A DNA stretch of 13,114 bases, taken from contig JAIPIO010000091.1 of assembly GCA_021734595.1 (NCBI GenBank), positions 1 through 13,114 of the forward strand, written 5' to 3'. This DNA comes from Kiritimatiellales bacterium (GTDB taxonomy: Bacteria > Verrucomicrobiota > Kiritimatiellia > Kiritimatiellales > Pontiellaceae). Every line of letters starts with the position of its first letter. Position 1 is the first letter of the stretch. Positions 1-6,954 of this stretch are shown here, piece by piece. The notes beneath the pieces were generated by a model. It searched no databases and was not told the DNA's origin. It saw only the letters and a list, made by a program, of their open reading frames with translations. Position numbers and translations under genes: made by a program.

Positions 1-2484
1 ACGAAGGATTATCAAACTATGCAGTTCCCCATCGGCGCCATTAAGCAATACGCCAACCTGCCGGACGTCGAACTGCGGATCGTGCCATCGCGTTACTGGA
101 CCATGAACCTGTTGCCGATTGCATCGATTGACAAGACGAACTGCACCCTGACCACGACCGCGCCGGGCACCTATCCGCTGGGGCGCAACGGGATGATGGA
201 CCGGGACAATGCCTGGATTGAAAATGCCCTTGAAGTCCTGGACGAACCCGGCGAATGGGTGCTCGACAGCGCCCGGGGCCGACTCTATCTATGGCCCCGC
301 GACGGGGAACCCGGCAACGATATCGTTGTGCCCGCCCTGACCGAGTTGATCCGCGTCGAAGGCGACATTGACTATGACGGACCGGAAGACCAACCGGTCA
401 CCGGTTTGGTTTTCCAAGGACTGACCTTCCGCCACGGCGACCGCTATCGATGGCACGGCCGGACCGGCTGGGGACTGCAGCATGATTGGGAATGTTTTGA
501 CAAACCAACCGCGCTCCTGCGGTTCCGCGGCGCGGAACGGTGCAGCGTTGAGGACTGCGAGTTCACGGATTCGGGCCATAGCGCCATTCGCCTGGACCTG
601 CATTGCCAGAAAATCCGCATCACGGGCAACCACATCCACGGAATCGGCGGGGTCGGAATTCTGCTGGCCGGCTACGGACCGGGCACGAAAAACGTCAACC
701 GCAACAACGACGTTTCCAACAATTATATCCATCACATCGGCCGGGAATACTGGGGTTCGGCGGGCATTTTTGCCTGGCAGAGCGGAGAAAACCGGATCGC
801 GCACAACCACATTCACCATATACCCTACACGGCCATTGCCGCCACCGGCCGGATCGTCAAGGCCCAGCCCGGCCCGGCGGAATGTTCGCGGACGATTCGC
901 TGGAACGAGACGCCCGAGACATACCTTAAATGGGACTGGGCCCGGCGCGAGCCCTATCTGCATGCCCGCAAAAACCGCATTGAATACAATGAGATCCACA
1001 ACACCATGGAACGGCTGGGCGACGGAAACTGCATCTATGTCTCGGGCGCCGGAGGCGGCAACGAGGTGCGCCGCAACTTTTGCCATGACTGCACCGGCGA
1101 CTACATGAACGCGGTAATTCGCTGCGACGACGATCAAAACGACACCTTGATAGAGGGCAATATCTGCTGCCGCACCGGCGGGTTCGGCGAGGGCATCATC
1201 AGCAAGGGGGATAACGACATTATCAACAACATTATTGCCGACCTCCGCCCCACCGGTCGACATCGCGGCTACATCGTGTTTCCCTACGGCGCAATCACGG
1301 GCACGACGATTGCCCGCAACATTATCTACAGTGGAAACCCCGGGCAGATTATCTGCCACCACAGCCAGCCGACGCACCGCGGAGAGCCTCCACGGTTCGG
1401 AGACGTCAAGGCGGAAAACAACCTGTATTTTTCGACTGCCGAAACAGCATGGGGAAAAGAGCATCTCAACGCCCAGCGGAAGCTCGGCAACGAACGGCAA
1501 AGCGCCATTGGCGATCCGCTGTTCGCCGACATCGGGCAGGACGACTTTGCATTCCGGCCTGATTCGCCGGCACCGGCCATGGGAATCAAACAGCTCGATT
1601 CCGGGCGAGCAGGTCTGGAACCGCTCTACCGCCGGCGATTCGTGGGGCGACGGCTTCGAACGCAAATCACACCGTCCGCCCACATCCTGCGCCAACCCAT
1701 CCGGGTATCGATCAGCTGCACCGACCCGTCGGCACAGATTCGCTATACCCTCGACGGATCCGAACCCGGCCCGGATGCCGCGCGCTACCAGACTCCATTC
1801 CAACTCGATCGGCCGGCCGTGGTCCGGGCAACCTCGTTGGCAAGGAACGCCACCGATCTGACCGGCGCCCAGGTGCGCTACGGCGCGCCTCCCACTCCTA
1901 TTGTGGAAGATTTCGAAGCGCTCCCGGCCGGGGCCACGGTACTCGGCACGGAGACCAGCGAAGATCCGAAATTTCCTCAATTCACCATACGGGCCAGCAC
2001 CGATCAGGCCGCAGACGGAAACCGCAGCCTGAAGATTACGGACGGACCGGGACAGGCGAAAAGCTTTACGCCGTTGATCACCTGGCACTGCCAGCACCTC
2101 GAAGGAAAAATGACGGGGCGCTTCGATGTACGCATGGACGCCGCGACCGGCCTGCGCTACCAGTGGCGCCACTATGAATCGGGCTATCGCGAGGGTCCCA
2201 CGATCGATTTCCGTCCCGGCGGGAACGTGACGCATGGAGGCAAAACCCTGTTGACCATTCCGTTGGAGCAGTGGGTGCGCTTCGAGGTGACCTGCCTGTT
2301 GGGCGACGCATCCGACGCCACCTTCGATCTGCGGGTCTGGCTACCGGGCAAAGACCGGCCCGAGACCTTCCGGGGACTTTCCATGAGCAAGAAATTCCAG
2401 CGTCTGGATTGGGTATCCTTCATCGCCCAATCAAAAGAATCCTCCACCTGCCATGTCGACAACGTCGAGGTCCGCGAGGAATAA
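1..2484 (+). CDS. Right-handed parallel beta-helix protein with chitobiase-type C-terminal domain (5' partial)
   Basis: The reading frame is open from the left edge. The first ATG is at 19, but the frame continues upstream without a stop, no Shine-Dalgarno sequence precedes that ATG and no signal peptide follows it, so the true start lies outside the window. Counting from the ATG at 19, residues ~60-115 hold the pre-helix segment typical of these proteins (ENALEVLDEPGEW, then LYLWPRDGEP). Residues ~125-480 are beta-helix coils, seen as repeated N-x-I-H/N-N-I-I ladders such as GNHIHGIGG, NNYIHHIG, HNHIHHIP, EYNEIHN and INNIIAD. Residues ~498-525 (GDPLFAD, then DDFAFRPDSPA) are the usual end of the helix domain. 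Residues ~550-622 resemble the chitobiase/hexosaminidase C-terminal domain (IRYTLDGSEP). The remaining ~190 residues look like a beta-sandwich of LamG type. Known members are secreted polysaccharide lyases or glycosidases; the substrate cannot be read here. It ends 163 bases before the toxin-antitoxin pair. Confidence 0.9.
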   Translation, partial: TKDYQTMQFPIGAIKQYANLPDVELRIVPSRYWTMNLLPIASIDKTNCTLTTTAPGTYPLGRNGMMDRDNAWIENALEVLDEPGEWVLDSARGRLYLWPRDGEPGNDIVVPALTELIRVEGDIDYDGPEDQPVTGLVFQGLTFRHGDRYRWHGRTGWGLQHDWECFDKPTALLRFRGAERCSVEDCEFTDSGHSAIRLDLHCQKIRITGNHIHGIGGVGILLAGYGPGTKNVNRNNDVSNNYIHHIGREYWGSAGIFAWQSGENRIAHNHIHHIPYTAIAATGRIVKAQPGPAECSRTIRWNETPETYLKWDWARREPYLHARKNRIEYNEIHNTMERLGDGNCIYVSGAGGGNEVRRNFCHDCTGDYMNAVIRCDDDQNDTLIEGNICCRTGGFGEGIISKGDNDIINNIIADLRPTGRHRGYIVFPYGAITGTTIARNIIYSGNPGQIICHHSQPTHRGEPPRFGDVKAENNLYFSTAETAWGKEHLNAQRKLGNERQSAIGDPLFADIGQDDFAFRPDSPAPAMGIKQLDSGRAGLEPLYRRRFVGRRLRTQITPSAHILRQPIRVSISCTDPSAQIRYTLDGSEPGPDAARYQTPFQLDRPAVVRATSLARNATDLTGAQVRYGAPPTPIVEDFEALPAGATVLGTETSEDPKFPQFTIRASTDQAADGNRSLKITDGPGQAKSFTPLITWHCQHLEGKMTGRFDVRMDAATGLRYQWRHYESGYREGPTIDFRPGGNVTHGGKTLLTIPLEQWVRFEVTCLLGDASDATFDLRVWLPGKDRPETFRGLSMSKKFQRLDWVSFIAQSKESSTCHVDNVEVREE

Positions 2485-2503
2485 TCCGCAACACGGCAGA
2501 TGG

Positions 2504-2518
2504 TTCCAATGATTGGAA
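2504..2518. repeat. Palindrome copy 1 (TTCCAAT-G-ATTGGAA)
   Basis: A perfect inverted repeat with 7-base arms around a single G. It begins 20 bases after the stop codon of the beta-helix gene. It shares the GATTGGAAA core with copies at 2534-2550 and 8620-8636. It could be a 3' hairpin, a protein-binding site or a REP-like unit. There is no U-tract, so it is not a classical intrinsic terminator. Confidence 0.7.
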
Positions 2519-2533
2519 ATTCTACCGCCGGTT

Positions 2534-2550
2534 TTTCCAGTGATTGGAAA
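2534..2550. repeat. Palindrome copy 2 (TTTCCAGT-G-ATTGGAAA)
   Basis: Inverted repeat with 8-base arms and one mismatch, 15 bases after copy 1. Flanking bases extend the symmetry (CGGTTT before, AACCG after) if two T residues are bulged. It lies between the beta-helix gene and the toxin-antitoxin promoter region. Confidence 0.65.
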
Positions 2551-2594
2551 CCGCGTTTCCGCAAACGCAACGAATGTTTCCCAATACATTTCGC

Positions 2595-2622
2595 TTGCAT
2601 TTCTGGCTAGTCAGGCTAGTTT
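2595..2622 (+). promoter_or_regulatory. Possible toxin-antitoxin promoter with a direct-repeat operator
   Basis: TTGCAT (2595-2600) and TAGTTT (2617-2622), separated by 16 bases, could be weak -35 and -10 boxes. Within the spacer and the -10 box lie two copies of GGCTAGT (2605-2611 and 2614-2620), offset by 9 bases. Phd/YefM-type antitoxins normally repress their own promoter through short repeated or palindromic operators, so this repeat is a reasonable candidate site. The assignment rests on position and pattern only. Confidence 0.35.
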
Positions 2623-2647
2623 GCTGAAAAGTAACAAGGAGGGCGAA

Positions 2648-2902
2648 ATGGTCAAAAACACATGGGCATTGCAGGATGCAAAAAACGGATTCAGCCGCGT
2701 GGTTGACAGCGCGCTTAAGGACGGGCCGCAAACCGTGACCCGCCATGGAAAGGAAGCGGTAATTATTTTGTCCGTCGATGACTACCGCGAAGCAACCCGC
2801 AACAGCGGATCGTTGGTGGACTTTTTCCAGGCATCCCCGCTTAAAGGTCTCGATCTCGACACCAAACGTACCAAGGATACAGGCCGCGAGGTTGAGCTTT
2901 GA
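2648..2902 (+). CDS. Type II toxin-antitoxin antitoxin, Phd/YefM family
   Basis: An 84-residue protein. The start at 2648 is chosen because AAGGAGGG (2636-2643) sits at ideal spacing and because the residues after it match the family start (W-A-L-Q-D-A-K-N-G-F-S-R-V-V). The frame is open further upstream to 2513, but that extension crosses the palindromes and has no ribosome binding site. The N-terminal half (TVTRHGKEAVIILSVDDYRE) is the DNA-binding Phd/YefM fold. The C-terminal tail (residues ~55-84, with FFQASPLKGLDLD) is the toxin-binding segment that wraps and blocks the nuclease. It should neutralise the PIN toxin that overlaps its stop codon and, with it, repress the operon. Confidence 0.93.
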   Translation: MVKNTWALQDAKNGFSRVVDSALKDGPQTVTRHGKEAVIILSVDDYREATRNSGSLVDFFQASPLKGLDLDTKRTKDTGREVEL

Positions 2903-3318
2903 AATACCTGCTCGACACCTGCCTGCTGTCCGAACTCACCAAGCCAGAACCTTCGGCCAAGGTTATTGAATGGATTGCTGTACAGGATGAGACCCACCTA
3001 TTTATCAGCGTCCTGACCATCGGCGAAATCCTGAAAGGCATAGGCAAATTGCCAAAAGGCCGCAAAAAGCTTCGATTGCAAGCATGGATAGATCACGACC
3101 TGCGCGAACGCTTCAAAGGCAGGATTCTATCCGTCGATGATGAGGCCGCGGAAACATGGGGAACCCTCTCCGCAGAAGCCGAATCCAAAGGGAAAAAGCT
3201 CCCCGTCATTGATGGCCTGCTCGCCGCAACCGCCATCGCAAACGGCCTGACCGTCGCAACCCGCAACACCAAAGATATCCAAGCCTCCGGTGCCAACTGC
3301 ATCAACCCGTGGCAATAA
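2899..3318 (+). CDS. vapC: PIN-domain ribonuclease toxin, VapC/FitB-like
   Basis: A 139-residue PIN-domain endoribonuclease. The start is TTG at 2899-2901, sharing bases with the antitoxin stop (TTGA, 4-base overlap), so translation is probably coupled. The metal-binding acidic residues are in place: D6 in LLDTC, E43 in SVLTIGEILKG, D105 in PVIDGLLAATA, and D126 within TRNTKDI. The length is normal for VapC. Known VapC toxins cleave tRNA or rRNA and are held inactive by the antitoxin; the RNA target cannot be predicted here. The pair faces the AT-rich glycosidase block convergently. A chromosomal stabilising role for that block is possible but not shown. Confidence 0.93.
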   Translation: MKYLLDTCLLSELTKPEPSAKVIEWIAVQDETHLFISVLTIGEILKGIGKLPKGRKKLRLQAWIDHDLRERFKGRILSVDDEAAETWGTLSAEAESKGKKLPVIDGLLAATAIANGLTVATRNTKDIQASGANCINPWQ

Positions 3319-3343
3319 ATGTATTTATAGATCAGGAGATGTC

Positions 3344-3406
3344 ATGAAACGCCAAAAAGACACCATTTACCTATTGGGGAAACAACGGATTTTACATAGC
3401 CAATAA
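3344..3406 (+). CDS. Possible 20-residue microprotein or gene remnant
   Basis: A short frame (starting MKRQKDTIYLLG) begins at an ATG preceded by AGGAG (3335-3339) at a spacing of four bases and ends at TAA 3404-3406. It lies 25 bases after the PIN toxin stop and tail-to-tail with the minus-strand gene ending at 3413. I recognise no family. It could be a real small gene, the start of a gene truncated when the AT-rich block arrived, or chance. Confidence 0.2.
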   Translation: MKRQKDTIYLLGKQRILHSQ

Positions 3407-3412
3407 CACTTT

Positions 3413-5881
3413 TTATTTGAGGAAATATATTACAGCATACTTATCAAAGCTATTTTTTGGTACATTGAGTTTATAGCCACCTGTCTTCGTTTTATTCAGG
3501 GGCAAGCGGATAGACTCATCAGAGAGAACCCTATGGAATGTTGCGTGGCTAAGAGGCGTTTCGGAATTCAATGTTATTTCAATATCCGAGGTAAATGGCG
3601 GGAAGTCCACTTTCTCATCCACACTTATTTGCTCCCCTTTCCTATATTGTTTTTTGCCGCCAATATTTAGCAAATGAAGGCAGTATTTTTTTAAGCATGC
3701 TATATTTGCCGATTCATAAAATGTTGCTAAACAATTGTTCCCCCCCATATCAAAAGAGACTATTGGTTTTTCGAGGTTCGCATTCATGAGTTCACGAATC
3801 ACGTCTCGCAATTCTGTACTGTAATTAATTGGATATTTGTTTTTTGAGGAATGCGCCCCACCCAGCGTTTTGTTGGCAGCAGTAAACAACCTACTTTCAA
3901 AATTATTGGCAACAATATTTGATGGAAGATAAACCATTTTCCCTTTGCCATAATTTCTTTTATAGATCAATGGAATGGCTTTATCTTCAGCAACCATTTC
4001 ACCTAACGGGGTCCAGTGATTTATATCAGGCTCAACTTTGTAATAATTCACCTGCATGCTAATCGGAAATGCTTTTTGGCTTGAGAAATGTACAGTGCAA
4101 TCGGCGATGGTTTGAACTGTTTTGTCAACTTCCAAACCCAATTGCGGCAAAAGTTGCTGTACACCACTCATTCGAGTTGCAATGACAACCCCCCCATTTT
4201 TGATGTACGTTTGAAGAATGGCTTGTTGTGATTTATCCAAACCTTCACCGTTGGAAATCAAGAGGCACTTATATTGCGACAATTTGTCTAATGAAAGGGA
4301 TTCCTCACCAATCACATTGTATTGAACATTGATATCAGCCAACGTTTGTAGCCAACCCTGATATTCCTCATGGTAATGCTTATCGTCTAAACTTAGATTT
4401 CTAGAGGTTTCAGAAAAAAGCACCGCTGTATCAGCTGCAGGGTAGTAGTTGAGTTTCGACATCCGGTATGGCCAGGCATTTAATTTATGGCTTAAATCAA
4501 TATCGTAAGTTCTCAATTTTAAGTTAACGCGACTAGCCTGACATAAAGACCATCCAAATACATACTCGTGTAAAGGCATACTCCTGAAAAGGATCCAGGT
4601 CGGATTCCCATTGTATGCTATAGAAAAACCCTGACGGCTTTTGGTGCGGCCAAAAATGGCTCTCCAATTGTTCACAACATTATCACCATGAAACTCATCT
4701 CCAAAATAATCACTATACCTTGGGAGTTTGCCTATCAATGTATTGTTGTTGGCAACTTGCCTTGAAAAATGCTGCGCAGAATACTGTGAAAATATCAGTG
4801 ACGGTTTGATGCGTTTTAGGGCGGGCACAATATTTTTCAAGAATTCGTTGGCGCTTTTTCTTCTCCATTTTTCAAATTTCAGTCGGTTAATGTTATGGGA
4901 CGATTCAGCAAAATCCTTTGTATTCACGTCAAATACCTCGATGCCCGTTTCCTGCTTGAACAATCTCCTACACGTATCACAGGCACAGCATTTATCTAAA
5001 AATTGCGTTTCATCTATTTGGTAGCCATCAATATTTGTTTTTTGCTGGAATTTTTGCAGATAGCTGCAGCACGAATCGTGGAAGTTTTTTGAGTTTGAGC
5101 AGTAGCTAAGCGTCAAGTTCAAAGGGTCCGCAGCACTTCTTTGCAAACAATTTGGATCGCGCTTCAACGCCTCAATTAAATTTTCAATACCAAAATAGTA
5201 TATCCAGTTAAGGTCTTGGTGATCGATTGCCGCCATGCCAAATCGGTGGGCGACTTCACAGATTAGTTTTGTGTTTCTTAATAAAATATCGCTCCATACC
5301 GTGTTGTGAATTTCTTGGCGAAAATGACGCCCATTAAGCCAAAAGGCAAAAAATCCACCTTTTCTCAGCAAATCAACCCGTTTTTGAATATGTTCTTTAG
5401 TATCAAATCCTGTTCTAGTTCCATTAAGAGACGCGTTAAATGTTTCTATATCACTGTTCCAGACATTATCTAATTGAACCGCTGTTTGTTTAATATCGGC
5501 CAGTTGTTCCAGGTGGTAGCTTTTTTTGATCCATTCAGCTGATAAATCTGGATAAATAAACCAACTTCGACTAAATAGATAATCTTCCTGAATGCCAACA
5601 AGCGGCGTGAAAGCCAACGTGTTAATGACCCAATTGTTCCCCTCAAAGAAACAATCAATAATGCCGTTTTGACTCCATGCATATGTTGTTTGACAAGAAA
5701 ATTCACCGGGATCTCGTGCGGGATGTTGAAGCGAACCACCATGGCCTATGCTCATTTTGAGTGGCCCTACCTTCTCCTTATTGCTCCCGGAGATTAAAGT
5801 GACCAAGTATAATCCATCATGGACCGTCGTTTTAAAAGTTGCGCTTTGTTCTCCATTTGCTTTGAGGTAACTGCTGCACAT
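3413..5881 (-). CDS. Glycoside-hydrolase-like protein: TIM barrel plus beta-galactosidase trimerisation (GATase-like) domain
   Basis: 822 residues from the first ATG. That ATG is a poor start: there is no Shine-Dalgarno sequence, and the frame stays open for 23 more codons back to the TAA of the upstream gene, encoding residues (FGWSSKVDL) that look like the beginning of the domain. Residues 1-~100 are the rest of a sugar-binding beta-sandwich (ATFKTTVHDGLYLVTLISG). Residues ~150-480 form a TIM barrel; IDGYQIDETQF (284-294) is the expected site of a catalytic or substrate acid (D290/E291), followed by a CCxCxxC cluster (298-304). Residues ~484-700 match the GATase-like trimerisation domain of GH42-type enzymes (ADTAVLFSE, then LLISNGEGL and NGGVVIATR). 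The rest is a beta-rich C-terminal domain. The family resembles uncharacterised GH-like proteins (GHL6/GH42 neighbourhood); the activity is unproven. Composition is clearly more AT-rich than flanking genes. Confidence 0.8.
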   Translation of the reverse strand: MCSSYLKANGEQSATFKTTVHDGLYLVTLISGSNKEKVGPLKMSIGHGGSLQHPARDPGEFSCQTTYAWSQNGIIDCFFEGNNWVINTLAFTPLVGIQEDYLFSRSWFIYPDLSAEWIKKSYHLEQLADIKQTAVQLDNVWNSDIETFNASLNGTRTGFDTKEHIQKRVDLLRKGGFFAFWLNGRHFRQEIHNTVWSDILLRNTKLICEVAHRFGMAAIDHQDLNWIYYFGIENLIEALKRDPNCLQRSAADPLNLTLSYCSNSKNFHDSCCSYLQKFQQKTNIDGYQIDETQFLDKCCACDTCRRLFKQETGIEVFDVNTKDFAESSHNINRLKFEKWRRKSANEFLKNIVPALKRIKPSLIFSQYSAQHFSRQVANNNTLIGKLPRYSDYFGDEFHGDNVVNNWRAIFGRTKSRQGFSIAYNGNPTWILFRSMPLHEYVFGWSLCQASRVNLKLRTYDIDLSHKLNAWPYRMSKLNYYPAADTAVLFSETSRNLSLDDKHYHEEYQGWLQTLADINVQYNVIGEESLSLDKLSQYKCLLISNGEGLDKSQQAILQTYIKNGGVVIATRMSGVQQLLPQLGLEVDKTVQTIADCTVHFSSQKAFPISMQVNYYKVEPDINHWTPLGEMVAEDKAIPLIYKRNYGKGKMVYLPSNIVANNFESRLFTAANKTLGGAHSSKNKYPINYSTELRDVIRELMNANLEKPIVSFDMGGNNCLATFYESANIACLKKYCLHLLNIGGKKQYRKGEQISVDEKVDFPPFTSDIEITLNSETPLSHATFHRVLSDESIRLPLNKTKTGGYKLNVPKNSFDKYAVIYFLK

Positions 5882-5950
5882 GGCATTTGGGTGGTTTGTT
5901 TTTACCGTCTCAAGATCAACCTTTGAACTCCACCCAAAGGTTTTTATTTT

Positions 5951-5953
5951 TTA
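5951..5953 (-). other. In-frame TAA interrupting a probable single long gene
   Basis: On the minus strand the reading ...TCG CTT TTT TAA AAA ATA AAA ACC... stops inside a T6A6 tract (5947-5958), and the frame is the same on both sides. The stop at 5951-5953 and the ATG at 5879-5881 are exactly 24 codons apart. The residues before (SGFGGRFIKTSNRY) and after (KIKTFGWSSK) the stop together read like the start of one galactose-binding-like domain. One base change (TAA to AAA) would restore a continuous frame. It could be a true nonsense mutation, a homopolymer-associated error, or a read-through site. Confidence 0.6.
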
Positions 5954-6859
5954 AAAAAGCGACCTTTCAGCCACTTTCTTGTGGTATTTCGATATGCGAT
6001 CACCAAATTGATACCGGTTAGACGTTTTTATAAACCGACCGCCAAATCCACTTATGTTATTAAAATGAATCTTGTCGTATTCTAAAACCTTATTGTGGAA
6101 GACCAGCTTAAACTCCCGCGTATCGCCCCAAATAACTCGACGAAATGCAAAACTCAAGCAATAGAATTCTCCTTCCTTTTTAAAGGTGATCTTGTCCTCA
6201 CATTTAATCGATTTTCTCCCCATGCTATGTTGTCCGGCTGGGTTGAGATCAATCGTTAGGGCCAAATTTTCCCCAGATAAAGAAAGCCACCGCAATGTGC
6301 TTAATTTTTTGCAATCTAACTCCTCATTGATTTCTCCACTCATTTTTTTAATTTTGGCCATTGTCGAGCCCACTACAGCTTTGTACTTGCACTTTTCAAG
6401 CAAGTTTGCCGGTATAAGCAATCTATAATCAACGCCAACATTATAATCTTCCTGGCCGGCGCTTTTTTCTTCGCTGCCACTTGTGTAGGGATCTATTTTG
6501 ATAATCCAAGTTACTTCCACTTTCTCTTTTGAAGCTCCCGTCTCCCGGTAGTATGAGAACCTACCTGGAATATGCTTGGAGTACCGGGTGACTTGTTCAA
6601 AACCCAATTTAGGAGCTAGCTCTTTTATTGAACCGTTCTCTAAGTTGCCAAGCGTCATGGACTCCCCTGAAATGAAGCTTTTTCCATTTATGTTTATTTC
6701 CAGCAGCTCGCTTTTACCAATACTTAGCTCTGTATTTTTGATGGCGGACTCGGCAATCGCGGCAGTGGTCATCGTTCCGGCGGTAGCGGCAGATGTTGCC
6801 GCAACAGTCGACTTGATGAATTGGCGGCGATTGGACTTTGATGAAGCATTGCTGTTCAC
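5951..6859 (-). CDS. Tat-signal protein, probable N-terminal half of the downstream glycosidase-like protein
   Basis: 302 residues starting at GTG (6857-6859), with AGGAG (6867-6871) seven bases upstream. The N-terminus has a twin-arginine signal (N-R-R-Q-F-I-K at 10-16) followed by an Ala/Thr-rich hydrophobic stretch to about residue 36, so the folded protein should be exported by Tat. The body (~45-265) is beta-rich and I do not recognise a named family. It resembles the N-terminal sandwich found before GH-like barrels in long PVC enzymes. The last ~30 residues (FGGRF, then KYHKKVAERSLF) look like the first strand of a galactose-binding-like domain cut off in the middle. The next frame downstream continues it without a frame change. 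I judge this to be the front of one interrupted gene rather than an independent protein. Confidence 0.7.
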   Translation of the reverse strand: MNSNASSKSNRRQFIKSTVAATSAATAGTMTTAAIAESAIKNTELSIGKSELLEININGKSFISGESMTLGNLENGSIKELAPKLGFEQVTRYSKHIPGRFSYYRETGASKEKVEVTWIIKIDPYTSGSEEKSAGQEDYNVGVDYRLLIPANLLEKCKYKAVVGSTMAKIKKMSGEINEELDCKKLSTLRWLSLSGENLALTIDLNPAGQHSMGRKSIKCEDKITFKKEGEFYCLSFAFRRVIWGDTREFKLVFHNKVLEYDKIHFNNISGFGGRFIKTSNRYQFGDRISKYHKKVAERSLF

Positions 6860-6896
6860 GGGCGGGCTCCTGATTGACCTTAATGATTAGTTCTTC

Positions 6897-6925
6897 TTTA
6901 TACAAATCCTGTCGTGTCGAACCGT
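6897..6925 (-). promoter_or_regulatory. Probable promoter of the Tat-signal/glycosidase gene
   Basis: On the minus strand, TATAAA (6897-6902) preceded by TTTG resembles an extended -10 box. A 17-base spacer places the -35 position at 6920-6925 (ACGGTT, a poor match), which overlaps the palindrome at 6924-6937. A weak -35 overlapped by a palindrome is typical of a regulator-dependent promoter. The predicted transcript would start near 6890 and give a leader of ~30 bases containing the AGGAG. Confidence 0.4.
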
Positions 6926-6937
6926 GCCGTTCGGCAC
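6924..6937. promoter_or_regulatory. Perfect palindrome GTGCCG-TT-CGGCAC, candidate operator
   Basis: Six-base arms around TT, overlapping the predicted -35 region of the minus-strand gene starting at 6859. The form suits a homodimeric regulator such as those of the LacI or GntR type that control sugar genes; the regulator itself is not in the window. A second inverted repeat, ATTTCC-TGTT-GGAAAT, lies next to it at 6939-6954. Confidence 0.4.
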
Positions 6938-6938
6938 T

Positions 6939-6954
6939 ATTTCCTGTTGGAAAT
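6939..6954. repeat. Inverted repeat ATTTCC-TGTT-GGAAAT
   Basis: Perfect six-base arms with a four-base centre, one base beyond the 6924-6937 palindrome. It resembles the TTTCC...GGAAA repeats at 2534-2550 and 8620-8636 but has a shorter centre (4 rather than 7 bases). It may be a second operator half or a degenerate relative of that repeat. Confidence 0.4.

Noticed and set aside
289..2235. 648-codon open frame on the minus strand opposite the beta-helix gene
   Set aside because: It mirrors the codon positions of a GC-rich gene, has low-complexity Arg/Ala/Val-rich content and no domain motifs, while the plus strand carries clear beta-helix and chitobiase-domain signals.
3315..3328. ATAAAT-GT-ATTTAT inverted repeat at the end of the toxin gene
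   Set aside because: Perfect but made only of A/T pairs and lacking a following T-run; too weak to be an intrinsic terminator and likely by chance in AT-rich sequence.
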